Positions 10,684 through 20,548 of a stretch of DNA of 64,000 nt are shown one piece after another (position 1 is the first letter of the stretch; each line of letters starts with the position of its first letter). The notes beneath the pieces are model-generated. The model was not told the origin of the DNA, ran no database searches, and was given only the letters and a program-made list of their open reading frames with translations. Position numbers and translations under genes: made by a program. This stretch comes from Amia ocellicauda (taxonomy: Eukaryota > Chordata > Actinopteri > Amiiformes > Amiidae), in contig NC_089858.1 in the NCBI RefSeq assembly GCF_036373705.1, positions 14,565,249 to 14,629,248 on the forward strand, in the 5' to 3' direction.

Positions 10684-13600
10684 TAAATAATAAATCATGA
10701 TAACTAAATAATATCAATAACATCAGGTCACGCAGCAGCCGTCGCTCACCTGTGTGTCCAGCATGTGGCCGCTCCGGGGGTCTGACAGCAGGCTGTTGAG
10801 ACTGCCAGCTCTTCTCAGGTCAGAGCTCAGGCTGCCAGGGGAATATGCCTGTCTTCCTCTGTCTTGGGAGGACGCTTTGCCCAGCTGGGTGGGGTGGGAG
10901 GTCACAGAGTCCTGCAGCCTATCGACCGAGGGGCTGCGACTGGGGGGCCCTGGCTTGCGGGACTCTGATGCTGCAGAGACACGGCGGGAAGGAGACGCCT
11001 CATCCTGCAGATGGGCAGCAACGTACAGGTCTGCCAGAGGAGAGAGGGAACACACTCGTACATCTGTGTCCTTTGGAGCACACTGTCACAGCAACTGCTG
11101 CTGAAACTCCAGAAGACACAGGCCTGCCGCACTCCTACACTGCAACACTGTATTGTGTAACGTTCCCTACTTTTTTCAGATTAAATGGAGTGGACAGGAC
11201 CACATAATGTCAACAGCACTGCAGTTTTATAGACTAAATCCAAATGCTCAGCCCACCAAGAGAGAAACATGACATAATTGTGGTTTCTAGTTCTAGTGTC
11301 TGCCGTAAGTGCCTATGACATGAGAATTTTAATTAGAGCAGAAACAAGCTGTTGAAAAAGTAGAAAACACAAGGTCGAAGATAAATTAGTTGAAAAATAG
11401 AACTCAACATACTTACTAAAGCTCTGATTTTTTTTATAATATAATGCTCATGTTGATGGTTAATGTTTTGGCCAGTTGGCATTCATCAGAATAGCTGACA
11501 ATAAATATATATCAAAAATCTGCTTGCCGTTTATTCTTCAATCACTACTCAGTCATACTGTGCCCTCTAGTGGACAAAAGCAAATAAGACAACTTTGAAA
11601 ATTCAGTTATATTTAGAGGCTAAATTCTTCCTGTGTACATTTACTCGGATCCAGTCATGTGGAGCACAGCCCAGCTGGTGTGCAGTAAGCCCTGTGTGTT
11701 ACTGCAGATGAGTGGAGGGGAGTCTAACTAACCTGAGGTGAGTGTGAGAAGTCTGTTGGCTCTGGCCTCCAGTGCTGTGCTGTCAGGGCTTTTCAGGGGG
11801 CTGGACACAGACAAAGGGCTGGCACTGCGGTTGGCAGACAGGAACCTCCTGGGCTCAGGGCTCAGGCTGCGCAGCACAGCCGCTCTCCCAGCAGAAGAGC
11901 TCAGACCGGCCTCCTTGCCCTCAGCCCCTGTGGACGCACACGAGGCCGGCTGTCTGTCTGCCACGGTGGTTAGAGGGTCCTGTGCCCCCCTGGGAGTCCG
12001 GAATTTCACGGGTTGGGGCGTCTCTGCAGGACACTCAGCTGAACTGCTCTTAGCGAAGGTCACTCGCATACCATCCCTTGTCCTGGACGGCGACTGACCA
12101 GTTGAGCGCAGAGAGGAGCGGGGCGGAGAGGGCAGGGGCCGGTACTCTGGAACAACACCCGACCCTGTTACTGCACTAATCTAGAACACACCAGCCCTGT
12201 TACTGCACTACTCTAGAACAGCACTCTGCTACTGGAAGGCCCCACACTAATAACCTAGAACACCTCCTGAGAGTAACCTGAAAAACTCACCTTCTTCAAA
12301 TTTACTGGACTTGAACTCTCTGGAGCTGTGGAAGTCCAGCGCCTGTGATAATTACAGGAAAAACAATTAATTTTAATAATTACAACTGTATTTTTGACAG
12401 TCCGTACTATATAACTCTGCTCATATGCATGGCAGTGTGACAGCCATACCCTGTGCAGTGTGCTGTCCGAGCCCCAGTGCTCCGTAAGGCCCAAGGAGAG
12501 AGGCCGGGGCACGTGAAGCGAAGGCTGGGGGGCCGTGTCTCTCTCCTGCCTGCCAGGGCTGCGGGACTTCACCCGGGACTCTGAATACAGGAAACAGCAG
12601 GAGCAGATGGGCATTGACCCTCACATACTCTGAACACAACAGGAGCTCAACTGAAGAAGGGAATCACACACAAATGTTTACTTATTGTTTGGTATCCCTG
12701 GACAAAGTACAGTTCTCTACACAGCACACATATTTACATATACATGTATACTTGTTGTTCTTAGGTTTTATTCAATTATTGACAGTTCCAGAAGCTGAAC
12801 AGTCTGAATTTACATTTCCTAAGATAAAAGCATTTGCTAGCTGTAGACAAGTCCACACAGTCACTCCTCACCTGAGCCACCGCTGAACTCAGAGCTCCAC
12901 CTGAACCTGTTCTGATCAGGACTCTGCAGACCCACCTCAGCTGCACACCTGGTATTTGTTAGGGCACTACAAACAGATACTTCAGTTACCTTTCTCCTCT
13001 CAAAGTGTAAATCACATTTTGCAGAAACACTGCAGGACAACATGCAAAGTTCTTTCCTTGCACTCCATCACTCACCGCACTATCCACATATTTTACTTTC
13101 CTCTGATCGGTTTGTGGGCAGAAGTTAAAGAATTCAATTTTCTCTGCTGCTCGATGGCTCTTACCCTCGGGTCTCTTGCCCCAGGCCCAGCTTGTTCCCC
13201 TGCTGCAGGAGTGACATGTCTGTCTTCCTCTCACTGCTCCTCACCGGCCGCTCATCTGAAATACAGCACCACACGTGTCCTCAGGGTTCAGCTCACACGG
13301 TGCACGTTCGAAACCAAGACACAACTAGAAAAGCACCAGGTATTGCCAGCCTAAAGCAAAGACAGTGTCTACAAATCCACCTCAAAGGAAAACAAACAAA
13401 AAAAGGTTTTTGTGTTGCTAAGAGCACTCTTGGTATCCATGGATATGGCTTCGGGCAGCCAAGCAGGTAAGTTGGACCTCAGTGAGTCTGAGCCAATCTG
13501 AGCCTGGCTGGAAACAGCGTTAACAAAGCAATGAAGCTCATATGATACCAGTGTTCCACATGAGCAAACAGGAAAACTTCCTGATCTTGTTCAAATCACA

Positions 13601-16139
13601 ACAGATTATCTAAGAAGCATTCATCTGAGACCGATAACTGTGGAAGTAACGACACCAGCAATGGCAGCCCATGCCACCCCTCAGACACACAGGGGAGAGA
13701 TATTTCTGCAGCTGTAGAGTTTGAGGAACCTTCAAGAACAGGACAATAGAGGCAGTAGGTGCGAAACTCATCTTTACAGTAATTAACCTGAAGCGCTTTG
13801 AGGTGGTTCTGAGTGTGGAGTAGGCGCTCTGTAAGCAGTGAAGTGCGGGAGTGAGTGAGTGGTCAGACGGGGCGCAGTGCCATACCAAGCCTCTCTACCT
13901 GCGGCAGTGCGGCCAGCACCTGGGCACGGTACTCCGCCCCCGGCCGGACAACGGGGTTCAGCCGGAGGTCCAGCTCCCTCAGGCGGCCCAGCGGCTGCAG
14001 CCGGCACACCTCCTTCAGAGAGGCCACGTTGTTGTAGTACAGGTCCAACTTCTCCAGGGAGACGAGGTGCTCTACACCCTGCCAGAGGAAATGCACAGTC
14101 GCACTCAGTCACAGCAGCACGCACACAAGATCCCCAAAGCACTACAGGAGCTTGTGTCTCAGGATTGAAGAAACCTGTAATGTAACTCCATAAATCAGGA
14201 GCCTATAAATAATAATATAGCATAGATCGTGATCTAAATGGACTGTAAAATAAATCCTGTTAATCAGTGAATATGTGACAGGTAGGACAGGAGCACCTGT
14301 GTGACATGAGAGCAGCAACCTATCCAAATCCTGAATATTTAATAATGTGTCTTTTCAATGGTGAGATGTGCCAAGAGTGATGTAACAGGGCTGCAGAGCC
14401 AGTTTTCCTGCAAACCTTGAAGCTTTTGTCAACATCCTTTTGAAGTCACAGATCGTCAGAGCTTTACAGGTGGTCTGTGGATGGTGGCAGCAGCAGCAGC
14501 ACCTTCTCGCCACGAAGTTGCGCATAGCCAATCGGTAAGCATTAACACACAGACCCCAGTTCAACTCAAAAAGCTCTTTCAGGTGATAGCAAGTGTGTTG
14601 TATGGGACCCCAGTAGTGATTTCCTTCTCTTTGCAACTTAAATAATCATAGTAATCTGTATAGTATCACTGCCACTGTGAAGACGGTCTAGCACCTACAT
14701 TTAGACAAAGTAGGGGGTAGAAATTGATTGTTTTATTCATTACCATTAAGAGAACTGTAATATGTTGTACAGGACAGTCAAATGACCTGCATGTAACTAC
14801 TAGTCAAATAAGGAATAGACAAGCAAACATGCATTATTGAACACAGCTTTGAAGTAACATTAAGAAAGAAAAAACAAATTTGGCAAGAACATTAATAATA
14901 ACCATAATACAAAAAGTCATTTGTAATTCGTATTTGATCACAGACATCCTAATTTCATGGAATGACCCTTCACTGCTGCAGCGTTTCAGTGGACCCAGGC
15001 GGCTGCGGCGGCTGCGGCGGCTGCGGCGGCTGCTTGCCTCCAGGCTCACGATGGCGTTGCGGGAGAGGTCCAGGCAGCGCAGGCTTCTGCAGGTGATGAA
15101 AGCTTCTCTGAAGCCCAGGATCTTCTGGCTGCAGCTCCCTTGCAGTGACAGGGTCTCCACTGCTTCTGCAGGAGACCAGGAGACCAGAACACCAGACTCA
15201 GAGCACAGCATCTCACACAGACTGAGCATCGGATACAGATGTGCACCTCTCACACCGAGCATCATATACAGATGTGCACCTCTCAGACTGAGCATCGGAT
15301 ACAGATGTGCACCTCTCAGACTGAGCATCGGATACAGATGTGCACCTCTCACACCGAGCATCATATACAGATGTGCACCTCTCAGACTGAGCATCGGATA
15401 CAGATGTGCACCTCTCAGACTGAGCATCGGATACAGATGTGCACTTCTCAGACTGAGCATCGGATACAGATGTGCACCTCTCACACCGAGCATCATATAC
15501 AGATGTGCACCTCTCACACCGAGCATCATATACAGATGTGCACCTCTCACACCGAGCATCATATACAGATGTGCACCTCTCACACCGAGCATCATATACA
15601 GATGTGCACCTCTCACACCGAGCATCATATACAGATGCGCACCTCTCACACCGAGCATCATATACAGATGTGCACCTCTCACAAACCCGTGCTGATGCAT
15701 TGCAACTCAGAAAGCAAAGAAACGACACTACAGTTGCAAATCCGACAATTCACACCAAAAAATGAAACTAATATTTTCAAAGCCAAGTCCCTCAGTAGTA
15801 ATCATATCCACCCTGAAAGCACTGATCTCTTCAAATGCATGTCATGACACAAACAGCACGCAAATGCACGAAGCAGAACTGAGGCCGGTCAGCAGCTCCC
15901 CCTTGCACGCCGGGGTTGCTAGCTTAACCTGCGAACTATAACGAGCAGAAGACGACCCCGGGGGTAAACCACTGTTTACATGGGAGAATAATCAATACAA
16001 TAAAATAAACCTGTTTTCCTCAAGGAAACAGACACATGATTCACTTAACACGTAGCATACGCTTACCTAAGCTCGTCCGGTTGGGCAGCCCTGCTTTATC
16101 AATCACCCAGGTCTGCCCGACCATCTCCTCCGCCGCCAT
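8702..16139 (-). CDS. lrrc36: LRRC36: leucine-rich repeat and coiled-coil protein
   Basis: Coding exons, minus strand: 16067-16139, 15038-15165, 13886-14078, 13165-13255, 12872-12948, 12450-12580, 12291-12342, 11733-12146, 10750-11030, 10460-10613, 9732-10027, 9297-9405, 9072-9186, 8702-8894. All phases agree; total 768 aa. Residues about 27-130 hold leucine-rich repeats (ETLSLQGS, CLDLSRN, LDLYYNN, ELDLRLNPVVR). A low-complexity Ser/Pro/Arg middle follows, then LLDLVDQYW (about 505), coiled coil (SVLEENNSLR, QEENERLRQQL) and a SLVSTNNFLLQQLS block near the end. From memory, these blocks match LRRC36 better than its paralogue CEP72 (SLQGS, RLQPL, LDLRLNPVVR, LVDxxW). The start ATGGCGGCGG is a good initiation context. 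The acceptor of exon 5 is weak; an alternative lies at about 12922. The acceptor of exon 10 (10613) was chosen by phase. The intron after exon 2 begins with GC. LRRC36 was once reported as an ROR-gamma-binding protein; its function is poorly known. Gene identity is firm; exons 5 and 10 are less so. Confidence 0.93.
10620..10690. repeat. (AAT)n microsatellite in lrrc36 intron 9
   Basis: About 17 AAT units lie directly upstream of the exon 10 acceptor at 10613 (minus strand), where a polypyrimidine tract would normally sit. On the transcribed strand the array reads ATT, so it supplies some of the pyrimidines. Confidence 0.9.
15000..15035. repeat. GC-rich 9-bp repeat at the lrrc36 exon 2 donor
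   Basis: Four tandem copies of GGCTGCGGC-type 9-mers lie immediately inside intron 2, beginning about three bases from the donor. They could form G/C-rich structure next to the splice site. Confidence 0.8.
15208..15681. repeat. 33-bp minisatellite, about 14 units, in lrrc36 intron 1
   Basis: The word GTGCAC recurs every 33 bases from 15241 to 15670 (one unit has GCGCAC). Two unit types differ at a few bases: A has CACACCGAGCATCATA and B has CAGACTGAGCATCGGA. The order is B A B B A B B B, then six A units, then a partial unit. The array ends about 45 bases from the exon 2 acceptor at 15165. Because 33 is divisible by three and no frame contains a stop, all six frames stay open; the long apparent proteins here are artefacts. 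Confidence 0.95.
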
Positions 16140-16412
16140 ACTTTCAAACAGGCCGGTGCGTGTTGCGTTGTAAATATTCCCATTAGCAACGAGCGGAAAC
16201 AAGAGCCGTTTTAAAACACGTCCGTATTGCAAAATAGGTTCCTCAGTCCCGCAGTGTGATTGCGTTTTCCTGTCAGGTAATACGGGACACAGCAGTGCTT
16301 CTATTAACATTTAATAACGGGTCTATTTAATAGCGAGATTTCCCCAATGTCCAAGAGTGATGTAAGAGACTAAAATACATGAAAACAAACAAACAAACAA
16401 TATATATATATA
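16140..16412 (-). promoter_or_regulatory. lrrc36 5' flank
   Basis: The region between the lrrc36 start codon (16137-16139) and the left end of a Tc1-like element (about 16413) is only about 270 bases and must hold the 5' UTR and at least part of the core promoter. No TATA box is evident. CpG is moderate here and in the adjoining intron (15880-15970). The upstream open frame in phase with the start is not taken as coding, because the ATGGCGGCGG context at 16139 fits better. Confidence 0.35.
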
Positions 16413-17793
16413 CCGATCAGCCATAACATTATGACCACTGACAGGTGAAGTGAAAAACACTGATAATCTCGTTATCATGGCACCTGTCAGTGGGTGGGAT
16501 ATATTAGGCAGCAAGTGAACATTTTGTCCTCAAAGTTGATGTGTTAGAAGCAGGAAAAATGGGCAAGCGTAAGGATCTGAGCGACTTTGACAAGGGCCAA
16601 ATTGTGATGGCTAGATGACCGGGTCAGAGCATCTCCAAAACTGCAGCTCTTGTGGGGTGTTCCCGGTCTGCAGTGGTCAGTACCTATCAAAAGTGGTCCA
16701 AGGAAGGAAAAGCGGTGAACTGGCGACAGGGTCATTGGGTCACAAGGCTCATTGATGCACGTGGGGAGCGAAGGCTGGCCCATGTGGTCCGATCCAACAG
16801 ACGAGGTACTGTAGCTCAAATTTCAAATTGAAAAAGTTAATGCTGGGTCTGATAGAAAGGTGTCAGAACACACAGTGCATCGCAGTTTGTTGCGTATGAG
16901 GCTGCGTAGCCGCAGACCAGTCAGGGTGCCCATGCTGACCCCTGTCCACTGCCGAAACCACCTACAATGGACACGTGAGCATCAGAACTGGACCACGGAG
17001 CAATGGAAGAAGGTGAGCTGGTCTGATGAATCACCTGGAGAACACATGGCACCAGGATGCACTTTGGGAAAAAGGCAAGCCGGCGGAGGCAGTGTGATGC
17101 TTTGGGCAATGTTCTGCTGGGAAACCTTGGGTCCTGCCATTCATGTGGATGCTACTTTGACATGTACCACCTACCTAAGCATTGTTGCAGACCATGTACA
17201 CCCTTTCATGGAAACCGTATTCCCTGATGGCATTGGCCTCTTTCAGCAGTATAGTGCGCCCTGCCACAAAGCAAAAATTGTTCAGTAATGGTTTGAGGAA
17301 CACAACAACGAGTTCAAGGTGTTGACTTCAAATTCCCTAGATCTCAATCCAATCGAGCATCTGTGGGATGTGCTGGACAAACAAGTCCGATCCATGGAGG
17401 CCCCACCTTGCAACTTACAGGACTTAAAGGCAGTACAGTGGAGTATTGGTTAGGGCTCTAGACTTATAATCGGAAGGTTGTGGGCCCAAATCCTGGGTGG
17501 GACAGTGCTGTTGTACCGTTGAGCAAAGTACTTCACTTAGATTACTCCAGTAAAATGCCCAGCTGTATAAATTGGTACAAATGTAAGTTGCTCTGGATAA
17601 GAGTGTCTGCTAAATGACAAATAATGTAATGTAATTAAAGGATCTGCTGCTAATGTCTTGGTGCCAGATACCACAGCACACCTTCAGAGGTCTAGTGGAG
17701 TCCATGCCTCGATGGGTGAGGGCTGTTTTGGCAGCCTACACAATATTAGGCAGTAGCGCACTGTCTGCAAATATCGGCAGGTGGCTGATCGGT
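16413..17793 (+). mobile_element. Tc1-like transposon with dead transposase
   Basis: The left end (CCGATCAGCCATAACATTAT, at 16413) and the right end (GGCTGATCGGT, to about 17793) are inverted; the inner part of the right repeat is deleted. From 16559 the plus strand encodes a Tc1-type transposase ([16 protein letters not shown]) with a stop after about 19 codons, frame changes and a deletion after the SDES box. In the motif normally reading QQDN the Asp is replaced (QQYS at about 17249-17260), so a catalytic residue of the DDE triad is lost. A SINE interrupts the C-terminal part at 17430-17634. Confidence 0.85.
17430..17634 (+). mobile_element. tRNA-type SINE with L2 tail, inserted in the Tc1 element
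   Basis: The insert is flanked by TTAAAG at 17424-17429 and 17635-17640, a clean target duplication; removing it restores continuity of the transposon. It begins with a pol III promoter-like head (TTGGTTAGGGCTC, then a degenerate B box GGCCCAAATCC), passes through a body with GAGCAAAGTACTTCACTT, and ends in the tail GTAAGTTGCTCTGGATAAGA shared with L2 LINEs in this window. Confidence 0.8.
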
Positions 17794-17804
17794 GTGTATA
17801 TATA

Positions 17805-19023
17805 CACTCACCTAAAGGATTATTAGGAACACCATACTAATACTGTGTTTGACCCCCTTTCGCCTTCAGAACTGCCTTAATTCTACGTGGCATTGATTCA
17901 ACAAGGTGCTGAAAGCATTCTTTAGAAATGTTGGCCCATATTGATAGGATAGCATCTTGCAGTTGATGGAGATTTGTGGGATGCACATCCAGGGCACGAA
18001 GCTCCCGTTCCACCACATCCCAAAGATGCTCTATTGGGTTGAGATCTGGTGACTGTGGGGGCCAGTTTAGTACAGTGAACTCATTGTCATGTTCAAGAAA
18101 CCAATTTGAAATGATTCGACCTTTGTGACATGGTGCATTATCCTGCTGGAAGCAGCCATCAGAGGATGGGTACATGGTGGTCATAAAGGGATGGACATGG
18201 TCAGAAACAATGCTCAGGTAGGCCGTTGGCATTTAAACGATGCCCAATTGGCACTAAGGGGCCTAAAGTGTGCCAAGAAAACATCCCCCACACCATTACA
18301 CCACCACCACCAGCCTGCACAGTGGTAACAAGGCATGATGGATCCATGTTCTCATTCTGTTTACGCCACATTCTGACTCTACCATCTGAATGTCTCAACA
18401 GAAATCGAGACTCATCAGACCAGGCAACATTTTTCCAGTCTTCAACTGTCCAATTTTGGTGAGCTTGTGCAAATTGTAGCCTCTTTTTCCTATTTGTAGT
18501 GGAGATGAGTGGTACCCGGTGGGGTCTTCTGCTGTTGTAGCCCATCCGCCTCAAGGTTGTACGTGTTGTGGCTTCACAAATGCTTTGCTGCATACCTCGG
18601 TTGTAACGAGTGGTTATTTCAGTCAAAGTTGCTCTTCTATCAGCTTGAATCAGTCGGCCCATTCTCCTCTGACCTCTAGCATCAACAAGGCATTTTCGCC
18701 CACAGGACTGCCGCATACTGGATGTTTTTCCCTTTTCACACCATTCTTTGTAAACCCTAGAAATGGTTGTGCGTGAAAATCCCAGTAACTGAGCAGATTG
18801 TGAAATACTCAGACCGGCCCGTCTGGCACCAACAACCATGCCACGCTCAAAATTGTTTAAATCACCTTTCTTTCCCATTCAGACATTCAGTTTGGAGTTC
18901 AGGAGATTGTCTTGACCAGGACCACACCCCTAAATGCATTGAAGCAACTGCCATGTGATTGGTTGGTTAGATAATTGCATTAATGAGAAATTGAACAGGT
19001 GTTCCTAATAATCCTTTAGGTGA

Positions 19024-19026
<3 letters not shown>
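17805..19026 (-). mobile_element. near-intact Tc1-like transposon
   Basis: Inverted ends of about 28 bases (CACTCACCTAAAGGATTATT at 17805 and its complement ending at 19026) bound a 1.2-kb element in TA-rich DNA. The minus strand encodes a transposase from 18878 to 17837. Its order is: two helix-turn-helix regions (MGKKGDLNNFERGMVV; SRTTISRVYKEW), a GRKCLVDARGQRRMGR linker, then the DDE domain with WSDESRF, FQQDNAPCHK and [12 protein letters not shown]. All three acidic residues are present at DD34E spacing. The one lesion I see is a single-base frameshift near 18225-18230, inside a GGCC. The element lies directly beside the older Tc1 copy. Confidence 0.93.
18201..18878 (-). pseudogene. Tc1-like transposase, N-terminal part up to the frameshift
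   Basis: The 225-codon open frame covers the paired DNA-binding helices and the first catalytic Asp (WSDESRF). It runs out of frame after HRLNANG. The C-terminal part, with the second Asp and the Glu, continues in another frame at 17837-18232, the two overlapping by about 30 bases. Everything else is intact, so the copy is young. Confidence 0.9.

Positions 19027-19072
<46 letters not shown>
19027..19072. repeat. (TA)n microsatellite
   Basis: TA array directly at the right end of the Tc1-like element, consistent with TA target preference followed by array growth. From 19073 to 19945 nothing else is recognised. Confidence 0.9.
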
Positions 19073-19075
<3 letters not shown>

Positions 19076-19947
19076 TGTGTGAGCAGTTCTTATAGGTGTA
19101 CATGTTTATACAGTGCTTGTAGTGTGGAATAACAAATGTGTGAAATTTGAAAATACTGAACTCTGTTTTTTAGGTTTTTATATACTGTACACATACATTT
19201 AGTATTCTAACTGCAGTGCAGTGTCAGCGGTCAGGGCTGGTCCCATACAGCCAGGCCGCTGCTCACCGCTCTGACAAAACACTGTGTGAATCTGCTGCAC
19301 ACAGACACAGATTATGTAATTGTTTCCAAAATATGAACTAGAATTAAACTGTCAGAATAAGGTATATTTTTTAGATCAGAATAAAGATGGTGATGTCTAA
19401 ATGGAAACATTGTATAAAAAAAGGCATTATTTTCACTTTTCCATTTAATGTTAAAGATGTATGGTACATTAGGCCCCATTCCATGTTGCACTGTTTCAAT
19501 TATGCATTACTGTAAGAGCCCAGTTCATTTACTGAAAACAGTTCAGAGACAGATATAATTGTGAAGCGGTTTAACTCATTGTTCTAAGAAAAACAACAGT
19601 TATACAAAATGGAGGAAATTAGAAAAAGCTGCACAAAGTTAAAAGCTGCAATTATCTTTCTGGGATTGGAGAAGCAATTACTTAGAAAAGCATGACTATA
19701 CTTAATTGCAAAATAAAATTAAGACATTAATCCCCCCCCCCCAAGTTATATCCAAAGTTATATCTGGATAACTTTTCCATTATGCCATCTGATATAAATC
19801 TGTAATCTGAAAAGGCCTAGCCACTAGACAGCAGATAATGTGGTTGGAAAAGTGTTGAGAATCAATATCAGACACAAACTAATGCAGCACATGGGATGTC
19901 ACTGCCCTAATGGCTGTGCTCAGCCTGATTGTGCTTGTCGGCTGGGT

Positions 19948-20548
19948 CTAATACTCCTTTTCCACTGGCATATCAGAACTGACTTGGAACCACAATGGTG
20001 TGGTGCAGCATGTTACCCAATGACGATTTTGTAGAGCCGACACTGCTGAAACAGGACATGGATTTTGGGCTCTGCTCCTTACCTAGTGCTGGCCCGGAGC
20101 CGACCTATTACTAGGTTAAAATACATTTCAAATACTTAATACATTAATAAAATACATTACAAATACTTAACAAACCGCTACTGCTTAATAAATACTGGTA
20201 AAAACAAAAAAAAAGTAGGATTTATCTACACAATTAATGTAGCCCTTCTTCATCTGTAACCTTTAACATCCAACGTCCAGAAACTTTTTTTAAGACTCAT
20301 TCTCTCGCCTCTCTCAATAGATAAGTTTATTTATTTATAACAGTAAAAGCTGATAGTTTTTTTAATACAAATTAAACCATGGTAACAAGGATTAATCCAA
20401 ACATTTGCATGTTGCAACATAGCTTTTGAAATAGGTAAGCTTGTGTCATTATTGACCTCAGCTTGGGTAGTACAGTGGAAAAACACCTGTGCAGGCTCTG
20501 TCTTGATTCAGGGTCGGGTTGGATGTGCCAGTGGAAAAGGGTATAAGA
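19948..20548. mobile_element. possible 0.6-kb miniature inverted-repeat element
   Basis: CCTTTTCCACTGGCATATC near 19957 and GATGTGCCAGTGGAAAAGGG near 20523-20542 are inverted copies about 600 bases apart. No coding potential lies between them. The flanks do not show a clean target duplication. Confidence 0.45.

Noticed and set aside
11738..12097. Plus-strand 119-codon ORF
   Set aside because: Antisense to lrrc36 exon 8.
15208..15681. CRISPR-like array
   Set aside because: Units are contiguous with no unique spacers, and the setting is a vertebrate intron.
14834..15847. Long repetitive ORFs (up to 288 codons) on both strands
   Set aside because: They come from the 33-bp minisatellite, which is stop-free in every frame; the minus-strand one also reads through lrrc36 exon 2 and its splice site.
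8702..16139. cep72 as the identity of the LRR gene
   Set aside because: The SLQGS, RLQPL and LDLRLNPVVR blocks and the neighbours tppp3 and zdhhc1 fit LRRC36 better.
16860..17288. 142-codon ORF as a functional transposase
   Set aside because: It lacks the DNA-binding part and the second catalytic Asp, and a deletion follows the SDES box.
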